From: Spirometra erinaceieuropaei
Lineage: Eukaryota > Platyhelminthes > Cestoda > Diphyllobothriidea > Diphyllobothriidae
Assembly (NCBI GenBank): GCA_902702965.1
Contig: CACRXP010000179.1
Coordinates: forward strand, 129,601-193,600
Direction: 5' to 3'
Length of the DNA: 64,000 nucleotides
The notes under the pieces were generated by a model, which saw only the letters and a program-made list of their open reading frames with translations, had not been told where the DNA came from and made no database searches. Shown piece by piece: positions 27,440 to 39,336 of the stretch (the first letter of the stretch is position 1; the number at the start of each line of letters is the position of its first letter). The translations under genes and the position numbers were made by a program.

Positions 27440-29560
27440 ATCTGGTTTTACGAGCCTCCTTGAAGGAAGATATTCATGGTGTAATTCAATCGGGACCGTC
27501 AATTATCTTCTCGGTCAAGTTGAGAGGGGCGAAACAAGTCGCTATGACATACGGGTCCGAGGTCGCCCCCCCAGTTGGCACTGGCGGGCTACGCGTCAAG
27601 CAAAATGGACCATATAATAACTTTCCAGTCTTTGAGGCTGTGTAGATGAAATCACTACTCGAGGCGTTAGACCTCCATTACATCACTCCCGATAAACGCC
27701 TCTTCTTCCTCTTCTTCTGACAGGCCACCTGGAAATCGCATTTTCACTACCGTTGATAAGGTGTCTTCCCAGCTATAAAGCCACCTAGTGAAGATTCTGA
27801 AGGAGGCAAATTCCGTTTTTACATGCGAATTTATGAAGCCTGAGTGAAGGAGTTCTTACGATAAATGTCCACGGCAAACACCCCAAAGTAAGACTGATGG
27901 GTGACCACGCTCCCATGAAACTTATTTTTACAAAAGTACGTAGCAAGACAGCGAAAAAAAATCGGTCAGTCCAAGGCCAACTAATTCGGCTGTCTATACA
28001 AAATTCTGATCGATTGTTGCGCTAGACGCTTTGATACTGGAAAGCCGCCCAAGCTCTTCGAAACGTCAACCAAACAATTTCCTCGATCCGGTGAGCACTT
28101 TCATTTCCTCGGATTTGCTACTTAGTTTTGCTCAGTAGGCTGAAATATCCAAGTTTCGAAAACGCACGAAATCGACAGCAACAGGAGGGCGCAACTGCGC
28201 TTCGGAGCGACCAGCGTTTGCACAAATACGGAAGCGTCAGGGATGTTTACGCATCCTTACGGACATCCACTCCACACATTTTCCCGGTTGAAGTAGGTGC
28301 TTCAAAATCCAGAAAATGAAACAAGGCAACACCTGCAGCCGGCATGATTGAGTATATACACGTGGATATCGTACGAAGTTCTGCATTTCCATGGATTGGG
28401 TGGGCCCGCAAAGTTTACCAAAGACGGGAGTTCGCGGGAGAAGAAATTTAATGGGTATTGTTTAAGGTGGTACTGTTCTGTATGTATCCTGCAGGACACT
28501 AGCCGACCTCAAGCAACTGATGGCAACGGGATACCGAATTCAAGGGAACACAGCAAGGCTATATTCGTTATGCAAATATCCTATGCTGTGCGTACTTAGT
28601 GCGACTTGAAGCGGAATAACAAAAATATTTCAACTTGGCCAAATGTATTCACAGAGTTTTGGAGCATAGCGGCTTTCTTTTTTTCGAAAAAAGCCTTCAC
28701 TGACCTGTTTGCCAGTGGTGGAATCCGCAGATTTTGAGAATGCTTGACAGTATAATGTGCACAGTCAGGAGTTGTGAGTTATGGGTAACCTTTCTGTCTG
28801 CCAGTTGTTGCTATCCTTCCTACGGCTACTCACATGTCCATAGCTATGGTTAACGAAAACCACCTACTGTGATTCAAATGTTCGAATACAGCCCTCCTTT
28901 AGCGAGCATCTCTCTGTCAACCATCGCACCTCGACAGGGCCCTGGGGCAGTCGACTTACGCAACTGCCAGCGTTGCCGCTTACTCCTGACGCCTTCAGTC
29001 TGCCTAACGCTCATTGGCAGTAGGTTGTTGGAGCCGCGTGTGTCTTAGCACAACCATGGCGAGAAGTCGAGGCTGATTGGCTACAGGTGGACAAAGTCCA
29101 AGCACAAACACATGCTCCGCTTTGGAAACCCCAACTTAACGGGACTACTACCTTAACACAGAGGGCCTCTTGCCTACTGAGTCGCGTGTACGCTCTCGCA
29201 ACTCGGCAAGTGTCCTATAATGCCGTTTTTCTTACCTTCGGATTTTAGAAAATTCGAGTTGATGACCCTCACGCCTGACAGTTATGTTAGTAGAGCAGGC
29301 TATCGTGGGAGGGTGAGTCGTGAATTTTCATGCCTCCTGCTCCGGGGAGACAGTGTTTTGGCTTTGGCGCTCATCGTCCGCACGCGAAAATGGTTCACCG
29401 CCATATTCGCCGTAGCCGAGAGGAAAGGAGAATGACTGTTGTCATTGGACATGCCTCTAGTTGGGGGCGGGATGCGGATGCTAGCGGCTTTCACCTGCTT
29501 TTGCATAAACCTTAGGTGTTTGCATTAACTGCAAATCTGAGTTGAGATCTCTGCGTTTTT
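27440..29560. other. Intergenic, nothing recognised
   Basis: Several 60-80 codon frames on both strands show no family signature. The only structured item is the hammerhead-like 3' half near 28050. Confidence 0.35.
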
Positions 29561-29699
29561 CATTTTTTGCAGGGGTAGGAGTTGAGGCAGCTGTATTGAA
29601 GCCCGAACATTCGTGGTAGCCGGATTGCGATGCGGCCACTTGCGTGCCCGGCGTAAACTCGTCCGTGTGTTGACTCATGTCTGAGCTACCTTTGTGCAT

Positions 29700-29862
29700 T
29701 CCCCACACGTTCGTTGAGATGCATCCGAAGGACCCAGTAGGCTGCCGGAAAGGCGGCACAGCGGTTTATGATAGCTGTCGCCGTGCAGCACTTTACGATT
29801 GTTTCCCTGACTACGCAGCCATTGACAAGGAGATGGTATCTAACGCCCTCAGAGACGGAAGG
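29700..29862 (+). other. Candidate exon, unknown gene
   Basis: An open segment reads 'EMHPKDPVGCRKGGTAVYDS' then 'ALYDCFPDYAAIDKEMVSNA' and ends at a strong donor, 'ggaag|gtaagt'. Composition looks protein-like, but I do not recognise the family, the acceptor is uncertain, and a minus-strand frame overlaps it. Confidence 0.25.
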
Positions 29863-29869
29863 TAAGTGG

Positions 29870-31405
29870 TGCGTTTAATATGGGGACGGTGGAAATGGAT
29901 GTTTTATGCGGGGAACATAACCGAAAGTTACAATAAGATGACGGTCGACTTCCCTTAAAAATAATTGTATTTCCCTCCTCATCGTTCATATAAACCTCAA
30001 AGCGACCACGGAATTGTGTGCGAAAAGTTAAAAAAGAAAAAAAAACTGTCGCCAATGGGAACAAGGTAATCGAGTTAACCGCGACTGAGAAAACCAGAAC
30101 GAGGTCGGCGACCAACAGTATTATCTCCCTTTTTTGAGTAAGGAAAAAGCAGAGTAGTAGATGTCAGTTGTCTGAGGAGAATGGACAAGGTAAATTAAAT
30201 CGGAAGCACAGCATGCGGGAAGACGAGCTTTAACCCCGGGCGGAAGTTGAAGCAGTCTGTCCGACTGAAGGCTTAGGGATTCCGAGCAAACTAAAAGAAT
30301 GTGCTCTAACACTGAATAAGTAGGCCTAGGCGAGCCGACGCTCCTAAGAGCACGCATTGTTTAGTGAGTATGAAGATGACACAAGAAAGCTAAGTCAGTC
30401 TTTTTGAAGAAGAAAATAACCGTCGGCGTACGCGTGAGTCAAGAGAAATCGTCTGGAGATGTCGAGCAAGCCAAACCATTATTCTCTACCCGAGGTCAAA
30501 TAAACTAGGGGGAGTCGTCAGTACTTACAGCAAGCGTTGTCTGTTGAGTGCTAACATGGCACAAAATGGTTAAGCTGGTCTTAACAAGGAAGTATATAAC
30601 TAACGACGTACGTGTTCGACAGCCAAAATCGTAAGATGTCGTCGAAGCCGAGCTATTGTGCCCTAGTGGAGGTCAGGTAAACTGAGCGGTTAGTCGTCTC
30701 CAAGAAGCAAGTAATTGACGGCGTGCTCGTTCGACATCATAAGGCGATTGAGGATGGTGACACAACGCACAGCCTACCTAAGGTCCTGACAAACGGTACG
30801 ATAGTTCATGTGTGGTGAAAACCGGCGAGGTCAATGCATGTCGGTAAAGCCTACGGCCCCGAAATAGTAGATGAATCAGGACCTACTAAAAAGAACGATA
30901 TCAGGTGATAACGCATTGTAAATCTTGCGGGGTTTCAAACTACAACCCTAGCCAGTCATTTTCTTGACCCAAAATTTCGGCATTGTGGAAGACAAGCGTG
31001 TGCCCAGAGTCTCGCAGTGATGCGCCTCCAGATACGATGCGTCCTTTCTCTTCACTCCTCGCATGCGTCTTTTAACTCGTGTCTGTCGCCTTTTGCGGAC
31101 TCTTCAATGTAGTTAAATTAACAGAAATCACAGTGAACATGATAGACGATATCTATCGTTTTACTTTGCGGCAAGGGAGCCCGAGATCTCACGACCAGAT
31201 GTCCAATGATTGACTCCGGCCGAGGGAAGAAGCCGTTTGCCAATGGGCTTAGAAAGCGGGAAACAGCCTCGATGAAGGCATTAGGGCATGAAAACGCTCT
31301 CCGGGCATTTGTTGTCCTGTTACCAGCATTTGCCTAGGGCTAATCTGCCCGTCGCGTCCGATGAACTTGTCGTGGAATCCCTTAACTCCGAAAAGATACT
31401 GTAGT
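29870..31405. other. Intergenic, nothing recognised
   Basis: Within 30360-30760 the words 'tgtcgagcaagcc' and 'gtcgtcgaagccg', 'cgtacgcg' and 'cgtacgtg', and 'gaggtcaaataaact' and 'gaggtcaggtaaactg' recur about 180 bp apart. This suggests an old tandem duplication. No coding content was seen. Confidence 0.4.
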
Positions 31406-31409
31406 TCTT

Positions 31410-33130
31410 GACTTGGTCATTGTTCAAGTCGGGTAAAATTTGCTTCATTGTCCTCGTTGCGGATAACGTCCCAAAGCTTTATGTAGTCAGCAAACATGGC
31501 AATTTCGCAGTCCAACCCTTGGATGCAGTGGTCAATATATATGAAGAAGATTATAAGGCCAAGAACGGATCCCTTTGATACGCCGCTCGCAACCGTCACC
31601 TACGTCGATTGCTAGCCGCCAAGACGGACAATCGGAGATCGACAAGTCATAAAGTTTTCGATCCACTTCAGAAGCTTGCCTCGTACTCCTTTGCGGCTCC
31701 GCTTGTATAGGAGACATTGGTGTGGCACGCTGTCAAAGGCCTTCTTGAAGTCTGCGTAGGTTGCATGCACCGCGTTTCCTCTATCAATTACTCGGGTCCA
31801 CCGTTCTATACAGTAGCGTAAGTTGGTCAAGCAGGGCCTTCCCCTGCGGAATACATACTGTCCATCAGAGTAAAGATGATGTTGCACTAAAAAGTGCACC
31901 AGATCGCGTTTGATAATTCGCTCCATAGCTTTGCAGTATATGGAGGTGAGGCTTATCGGTCGGTAGTTGTTTGCGGAAGCGCGACTGCCGCTTTTATATA
32001 TTGGTGAAATCCACGCAGTCTTACACTTATGAGGCAGTCTGCCCGCACCGCGGTCAGCTTGGAAGGGAAGACATAGAGGTTCTGTCAATTCTATTGCTAA
32101 CTGCTTCAACAGCTTTGCTAGTATTTCATCAGGGCCAGGCGATGTCGCTTATTTCAGCTTCACTAGCTCTTGTTGAACAATAGATTTTGTGAGAACAACA
32201 AAATCAGGACCTCGTTCACATTATAGTTATCAGCGGGTAAATCGACTCCTCTCGTAAAAACGGACTGAAAAAACTTAGACAGATGATCAGCCCTTTCGTC
32301 GTCCTTGCAAAGTACAACGTCATCATCCGTGTTTAACATAGTGAGGGGATCCCTATTGCGAGTGCTTTGTCTGATAGAGTTGAAGAAAAGCTTTGGGTTT
32401 TCTCCTGCACAGTTCATCAGGTTACTCTCGAGGTCTTGCTGGGCTTTGTAAACAGGGCACCTTACTTTATTTCACTGCGTCTTGTACCTATTCGTAAATT
32501 TGACTGTCTCCATCCTGAGACCAACTTTCTACAGCTTTTGCCTACGGTTAACTTCTCTTATTAATGTGCCTTTTAGCCCTCGGGGCCTGCTGGTGATTTC
32601 TTTTTTCGATACAGAGCAGTATCTAATGATAAGTTCGTGCAATACCGCCTTAAGTTCTAACCAGTCCTTGAGAACACACCCCGCGAATGTTGCCTTCTAG
32701 TCTATACGACGCACGTCGACATGCATTTTGTTGAAATCTCCATGACATATGTTGAGTCTGATCACGATGCTTGGATCATGTACAGAGATGAGAGAATACT
32801 CCCACTGTAGGACTACATGGTCGCTTTTTCCCAGAGGGGGTAGACAGTTTACGACATCAACGCTGTCAGGCGCCTTTGTCAATATAAGGTCTAAGCAGTT
32901 AGCTAGTTGCCCTTTGTATAGTCTGGTTGGAGATGAGACGTGTTGTGTGAGATGCGACAGTTTCACGGATTTTAGGAGGCGGTGATTGAAGTTAAATTCG
33001 GAGCCTGGGGCAGAAGTCAGATTCCAGTCGATATTCGGAGCGTTAAAGTTGCCCATAATCATGACATCGGGTCAGATCGAAATCGCTTCTAATTCGTCTA
33101 TCAGTCTACTGTCTGATCGCGGGTCGCTCC
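31410..33130 (-). mobile_element. CR1-like LINE relic with endonuclease and RT
   Basis: The minus strand in order has 'MIMGNFNAPNIDWNL' and 'KSDHVVLQWEYSL' (33062-32697), the C-terminal half of the AP endonuclease. A linker 'ENPKLFFNSIRQSTRNRDPL' (32417-32163) follows. RT 'KTAWISPIYKSGSRASANNY' with 'RPISLTSIYCKAMERIIKRD' and 'YADFKKAFDSVPHQCLL' lies at 32109-31612, and 'EIAMFADYIKLWDVI' at 31599-31417. The catalytic F-A-D-D reads F-A-D-Y, and there are several frame breaks. It is a longer but older relative of the 25.4 kb copy. Confidence 0.9.
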
Positions 33131-33259
33131 CAGATCCTTGCCCTAACCTCCGGTACCTGTGGAAACACGACGGTCAGCCCAGTCAAGGACCTCTGCCTGT
33201 TTATGTAACCTCTGTGCACCAAACGCTTAAGTGCGCAATTTCACCGTCCAGTATGTGTT

Positions 33260-34140
33260 TCATCTGACGACGGGTTTGGTGTAACCAACTTAAATATTCA
33301 GCTATACTTTTCGTTGTTTCAGAATAGCCTCCCTTTTTTCCCTGGCATACTTAGTCAGAGATAATGCCCATGTTAATACATGTCCCCAATTCAGTTTGCA
33401 AAAAGTGTTTCGTTTATAAAATGCCATCAATAATATGCACGTAGCAATATTTTGCCGAATGTTATAGTCATTTCTCTTTGTGTACTTTGAAACTTACTGA
33501 AATGTGACTTGATTCGAATATCTTGCCATTTTAACGGATGATTTTAACACCCACAGTGTTGACAAACATGTATGTGTGCCTGCCGTTTAAACTCGAGACC
33601 ACTCATCTTACAATTGGACGAGGACTTTGAGGATGAATGATAAATGAGAACTCTTTTTGTCTTCATAGTTTAATCCAATTAATTTCCGTTTCAACCATCA
33701 TAACGGACTATTGCAGCCCCACACATAACCGCTTAATGAGCCTCTAAGTGTTTAGTAATCACAGTTTTCTTCGAAGTTGTATTCGACCTCCAAAACATTG
33801 TATGACCGTACATTCAACCGCCCACCGTGGCCAGTCTAACCAGCTTCACCGCAAACACGACCTGAAATGTCCGAATGATTAAAATGACATGGCAGTACTA
33901 GCACACGTCTTAGTTTCATCAGCGACTTTTATTAGCGAAGACAACAAGCCAGGACTTTGTACGTCGTTTTATATTCTAAAACCTCTACTTCTAAATGGGA
34001 CTTTCTCTGACGCCTACGTGGTTAAAGTATAAAAATATTAGCCGCTACTTATTTTTTGTTTTCTTGTCATACCGACAGCCTGAAGAGTAACTCTGTGCCT
34101 CCAACTATGACCAAACTGCCGAATAATCATCACGCCAACA
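33260..34140. other. Intergenic, nothing recognised
   Basis: AT-rich with no exon-like blocks or shared repeats noted. Confidence 0.4.
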
Positions 34141-34144
34141 TCTA

Positions 34145-34390
34145 ACACGGGTGATGAAATTGCGGCAATTAACGACTCGGACACGGACTGATGACCCATC
34201 GTCCCATCAGTTACGACCCCAGCGGTGATCGCGAGAGCTGCTACATATAGTATGCATGTGGTCCCACGCCAGCTACGTACTATAAATGCTGCAGTCTTTG
34301 GACTTCCCCTATCCTTGCCTATCCTTGACTATCTCTGATGATGAGTTCGCGTGAGAATCCGAAACGTCAGACCAATAAGCTTCTTGTTCC
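34145..34390. mobile_element. Right half of the hammerhead-bearing short element
   Basis: 'gcagcggtgatcgcgagag', 'tgctgcagtctttg' and 'ctgatgatgagttcgcg' through 'aagcttcttgttccag' align with the right half of the 6983-7524 element. The terminal inverted repeat is replaced directly by an AGT microsatellite. Confidence 0.6.
34330..34374 (+). ncRNA. Hammerhead-ribozyme-like motif
   Basis: CTGATGA (34335-34341) is followed by stem II (ttc/gaa core with flanking mismatches), GAAA (34361-34364), a self-complementary ACGT and 'gtc|aga'. Stem I has three pairs (TCT/AGA). Confidence 0.5.
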
Positions 34391-34434
<44 letters not shown>

Positions 34435-34442
34435 TAGTAGTA

Positions 34443-34473
<31 letters not shown>

Positions 34474-34499
34474 CTGTAGAATTAGTAGTAGTAGTAGCT

Positions 34500-34539
<40 letters not shown>

Positions 34540-34553
34540 TAGTAGTAGTAGTA

Positions 34554-34584
<31 letters not shown>

Positions 34585-34610
34585 CTGTAGAATTAGTAGT
34601 AGTAGTAGCT

Positions 34611-34659
<49 letters not shown>

Positions 34660-34800
34660 AAGTAGTAAGAATAACAATCGTAGTAGTAGTAGTTGTGGTA
34701 ATAGCGACCGTAGTAGTAGCAGTATTATTAGTAGTAGCAACAGTATTAGTAGTAGTATTAGTAGTAGTAGTAGCAGCAGTAGTAGTAGTAGTAGTAGTAC
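34391..34800. repeat. (AGT)n / (TAG)n microsatellite, about 410 bp
   Basis: Runs of AGT are interrupted by GGT, AGA, AGC and ATT variants. A higher-order unit ('agctgtagaattagtagtag') occurs at about 34471-34500 and 34581-34610, so the array grew by larger duplications. The low-complexity open frames over it are not genes. Confidence 0.95.
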
Positions 34801-34859
34801 CCTTCAACCTCCTTCCTTACGGTTCACTAAATGGTACGGTGCCGTTATAGAGTGATTAA

Positions 34860-35200
34860 CAGCGTGTTCCCGAACGCTGTCAGAAGTGTAAAAATGATGA
34901 TTAGGAACACTAAGAATGGATGAGATCTTAAGTACTGGCAAGCTGGCAAAATTGTATGGTCGTTGTCATTTTTAGTTTTTAGCGCGAAAACCTACTTTTG
35001 GGGTTGAAAACAAACGATTCAAGGAAGGCCTGTTTGCTTCCTGTCACATGCAGATGAGAGAGGAAGTTAGACTGATCACAAATCAAGTCAAAGTTCTCGG
35101 TTTGAAAGATGAATGGTGTGCATTGTATTCTTTGGTAGAATTCGTCAGTGGTTTAGGTGTTTCTGAGGGCCTTCAAGAGCTGAAACAATTACCGGAGAAT
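34860..35200. other. Intergenic, nothing recognised
   Basis: No coding or repeat signal was seen. Confidence 0.4.
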
Positions 35201-35214
35201 TCATGGTGACCCAA

Positions 35215-35340
35215 CTGTGAGAAACTCGGCGCCTCGGTGGGATTCGAACCAACGCAGTAAGGGGAATGCTTTAGTACAGCCAATGCTCTAGCCACCAGGG
35301 CTACGAGATCCCATCGGACGACGCGGGTTTAATCACATTT
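35215..35340 (-). repeat. tRNA-derived SINE head (minus)
   Basis: The minus strand reads 'gggatctcgtagccctggtg', 'tggctagagcattggctgta' and 'ggttcgaatcccaccgagg'. These are RNA polymerase III A-box-like and B-box-like sequences at tRNA-like spacing. The arms do not fold into a full cloverleaf, so this is a SINE head or tRNA relic rather than a tRNA gene. Confidence 0.65.
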
Positions 35341-35507
35341 GGATCAACTTACCCGCCCAACCTACAGCAACGTCTGGAATCCACCAAATCTGATGCAGTA
35401 AGTTGACTGCCCAAGCAGGATTTCCCAGGTATTTCACCTAGAATCCACCAGATGACTACCAGGCTCACTTAATTCATAACCCAAATGTGCTTAAATTCGA
35501 CTCGTCC

Positions 35508-35745
35508 AGCGGGGCCTCGTAGCTTAAGTGGTTTGAGTGTCGACTATGCTAAAGCCCCCCCCCCTTACTGCATGAGTTCAAATCCCACCGAGTTGCCAAA
35601 TTTTTCACAATTGGTTCAGTATGAATCATGCAAAATCTGTCAAAACAGCTATGAATTACCGGAGACCCACCTAGCACTTGGGTTACTGTGTTCTGATGAT
35701 TTTCGCAACTCAACCAGATATTTCACGGAATCGCCCTAGGCGAAG
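35508..35745 (+). repeat. tRNA-derived SINE (plus)
   Basis: 'ggggcctcgtagcttaagtg' and 'gagttcaaatcccaccgag' are the A-box and B-box regions, with a C10 tract between them. The body continues with 'acagctatgaattaccggag', which resembles 'gaaacaattaccggagaatt' downstream of the inverted copy. The two SINEs are about 170 bp apart in opposite orientation. Confidence 0.65.
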
Positions 35746-35749
35746 AGTT

Positions 35750-37390
35750 CTGGAGACTGCACATGACGAGTAAATTGCAATCGTCTTGAGGGCAGTAGTG
35801 ATGGATGGATCAAGGTTACCAGATGCCCACTTCAGAAACTAACGGTTGTCGACACTGCGATTTTCAAAAAGCTCCTTCAAGTAGATATGTTTATTTAGAG
35901 CAGCGTATTCGGGAGAGAGCGTAGATTGTAAGTAAGGAAATGGTTCCTCTGACAGCTTTTGGGCATAAATCCACTGTATTTCACACACGCCGACTGGGCT
36001 TCGTAAAAAATGTCAATAAATGATGTTCCAATTGGTAGATCGTAGGCACGCTGTAGACAAACAAATGTTTTTTCCATTCATTGTTTACACATTCTTAACT
36101 CCAATGTTGGCTCTTCGGAGGAAGGGGAGAAGTTAAACGAATCTCCTGTGGGTATATTAAACCAGACGGATTTAATACATGACCGTTTTTCACTTTTATG
36201 CCATCATGGCAGAGCTTAGTAAGTTTCACTTTCCCCTTCTCTCTCATCTGTTTATCGGTTGCCCTCCAAGGACTCATGCAAACTGAGAAGTGATTGGACA
36301 TTTTGAACTAAAGGTTGTGCTTTCTGATAAATTAGGCAACTTGAGATTTAGCAGATCATGCTGAAAGCAGTACGTTCTTCCCCTCTATTGCTGCCATTCA
36401 CTTTAACCAATTAAGAGAGATACTCTTGCGTGAACTTGACACTTCCTCAGCACTTATTGGCTCTGAAAAAATATCGTGCATCTGATTCGCACTTTTCTTC
36501 AGCAAACAGTAGTGCGTTGGAAAGAGAATATTTTGAAGCTCATCGTGTTGTTGAAACGACGGCACAATATTTCACATTATTTTTTTACTCATGAATTGCT
36601 TTCATATGCGCGGTCACAAAACGAGCAGTAGTGTTCTGGAAGGAAATTTTTATGATAGCACAGAAGATAATTGAACGAGATCTGACTTATATTTAAGCCA
36701 GCAGCCATTCAATCTCGACTGCCTGAGCTGTATCGCCTGCTTTGCTTGCTTAAACCCCCTGTTTGAACACCACTCAATCATCGAAATTTGATTGGTGGAA
36801 GATAGTACTGTAGGCGTCAAGATGACTGGGTGATATGCATTACTCTTCTGCCATCCCAAGCGGTTTTTCCTAGTGTCTGTAGCATATAGAATTATGTAGC
36901 TTGCAGGATCGGATAACGCGGAATCTGCATGACTCTCCAAGTAGGGCGGTCACTTGCCCTGCCCTGATTGGTCATTGTTTTTTTATCACTTTCAGTGCCC
37001 TTATTGGTCGCCATTTGCAAGTAGTGCATCGGCAGTGGTCGTGTTTGCATGGGGTCAGTGCTAGCTACATGCTCCCGTGGGGTGACTGTTCGAATAGCCG
37101 GTTTGTCAGTTCTCCTCGTCTAATGCGGTGTTCTTCAGGTCATGTTATGTCGACCTTGGACTTCAGCAACAGCTGATGCCGTAAAAAGGTCATATTTTAT
37201 CCTGTCCAGTGTAAACGGCCTCATTCAGCGAGCAGCAGGCAGTCTAAGCATCTCGGAAGAGTGCGCGCGACGGGCAGTTGGAAAATGCCATGTAAAGTCC
37301 GCTTTTGGTAGAGAAGTCACCAAAAGAAAACGTTTCCGTATATACTACTTTTCAGAGATGCTAATACGTTAAGTGTTCTATGCCTCCTTT
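35750..37390. other. Intergenic, nothing recognised
   Basis: Several short frames on both strands lack motifs. No shared repeat was identified. Confidence 0.35.
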
Positions 37391-37393
37391 CAG

Positions 37394-37576
37394 ACTGCGG
37401 AAATCAAGAGGGATCTTGTGTGGACAGCCGAGTGGATGTGGTTGTCCAGGATAGGAACACTGCCAGTGGCAGACAGGACAAAAAACTGGCAGACGTCTTC
37501 GTGGAGTCCTCTGACGCCAGTGAAACTGCCCGCCCTGTTGTCGACGGCGTCAGCACACGAACGGATGCCGCCGCAT
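37394..37576 (+). other. Candidate upstream exon (possible N-terminal exon of DDC-like copy 2)
   Basis: The segment is bounded by a good acceptor ('cctcctttcag') and donor ('gcat|gtaagt'), 183 nt. Read with two leading bases, it is open and gives 'CGNQEGSCVDSRVDVVVQDR' to 'ARPVVDGVSTRTDAAA', leaving one trailing base. That phase matches the phase-1 acceptor of the next known exon at 44474. A second frame is also open, so the evidence is only positional. Copy 1 has no recognisable counterpart. Confidence 0.3.
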
Positions 37577-38119
37577 GTAAGTAGATATTCCAGTTTTCAT
37601 CTACTAAACGTCTGGGTTCAAAGACCGGATCTGTGCATTCCATTGCCTTCGTATGGAAGACAGACACTGAATGCATGACTTCACTATAGATAGGAAGCAT
37701 AACAGCAGGTGGCAGGTCAGTTAAAAAGTCTTTGTATCTACAGCAATGCCATACTGAAAGTCAATTAGAAACGAAGAGAAGCAGGCTGACTTTTTGGAAA
37801 AAGGAATTATGTGGTTCTGATTGGTGGGCTGGTGGTACGTGTTGAATATTTTATTGTTTCAAGATGCCATACCAAATGCACAGGTACTAGCTAAAAGCCT
37901 AGACACGCGTGTTTCTTACATATTTTGCCGCTACATGACACAGCTGTGGGGTGTTCGACTCACCAGTGGGTCCTCCAGCTTTTTCTGCGTACTTTCTGGT
38001 GGCTATTCCAGTTTATGAATTGTTAGTAGTATGGTATCTTGGAACAGTAAATTGTACTACTAACTGGTCCCTGCAGTCGGTGTGCTGTTTTATGAAATGC
38101 TACCTGAAGTTCTGAAGTA

Positions 38120-39081
38120 CAGAAGATGTGCTAACTGATGAAATGTCAACCAAATTTCGAAATGCGTTCTCGTTTCGAAAAGATAAATTAAGTAGTGTTG
38201 TAAAACTTATCATGATGCAGCATAAATCTATAATGATCCAGTTTCCTCAGGGTGTCGGCTTTCGAAAGAACTTATTTTCGGCTGCATGCAAGATCTATAC
38301 TCTGCAAAAAATGACTACTTAAGTAGTATGCACTTTTCTCACTGATTTTCGATGCCCTCGAAAATTCAATTATATTTCATGGAAAACATGCAAAACAATA
38401 TTCATTCTTTTACGTATTCGGTAGAAAATCACGTCTTCTTCCAATTTAATACTCAAAAGAAGAGTATACTTCGGTTTTAAAAAAGTTTCTAATTGTGAGA
38501 TTTTTTAATACCGTTAAATGGCCGTTCATGAAACGTCATGAATCTGCTTGAAAATTTAACAATATTGCTCAAATCCACTGCTTAGTTTTATGAACCTCAT
38601 ATGGTCTCCTCTTAACACCGTAGAGAAATGCATGGTTTTCCGTACACGGAAAATATACCGCTTGTAGTTTTAAAACCCTGAATGCAAGTGTAACAGCAGG
38701 TCGGGTTCAAAATTATTCGGGAACAAGAAAAGTTGTTTAGAACCGAATTGTACTCTTCTTTAGAGCATGAAGTTGGAAGAAGACGTGATGTTGTACCGAA
38801 TTCGTAAAAGAATGAATATTTTTATGCATGTTTTCCATGAAATATAATTGAATCATTAAGGGCATCGAAAATCAATGAGAAAATTACATACTACATTAGT
38901 AGTCATTTTTTGCAGAGTATAGATATTGCATGCAGCCGAAAATAAGTTCTTTCGAAAGCCGACACCCTGAGGTAATTGGATCATTATAGATTTATGCTGC
39001 ATCATGATTAGTTTCACAACACTACGTAATTTATCTTTTCGAAACGAGAACGCATTTCGAATCTTTGGTTGACATCTACTG
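38120..39081. mobile_element. Foldback element, copy FB3
   Basis: The left arm 'aatgcgttctcgtttcgaaa' and the right arm 'tttcgaaacgagaacgcatt' are exact reverse complements. Pairing continues inward through 'actacttaagtagt' (38308) and its partner (38895), and 'aatcacgtcttcttccaat' (38428) with 'ttggaagaagacgtgat' (38774). The outer sequence is 'ta|cagaag' and 'ctactg|ta', consistent with a TA target site. No protein is encoded. Confidence 0.85.
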
Positions 39082-39336
39082 TATGTTTTGGGTTGCAGGA
39101 TACCATGCCAACATGCAGACTTTCACCAATATTATGTTGTTGCATGGTGAAGCTGAGGGCGTCTGCTCATCAGTGGGGTCTCCCAACATTCCCCGTGTGC
39201 TTCCTGGAAAAAACCTCAATTTTAGAAATTGTTGCCTTTTAATTTCCTCAGCAATGAACTGCTACATGGAGTTGATCAGTTTAAACTATGGTATATATGC
39301 GCAGATCGAAATCTGATGTATGAATATTTGAACCTA

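Noticed and set aside
34309..34850. Long open frames over the AGT tract on both strands (poly-Val, poly-Leu, poly-Thr)
   Set aside because: Low-complexity translation of a trinucleotide repeat, open in several frames at once.
35508..35600. Possible functional tRNA gene
   Set aside because: The boxes are present but the acceptor and anticodon arms do not pair and a C10 run disrupts the structure; better explained as a SINE head.
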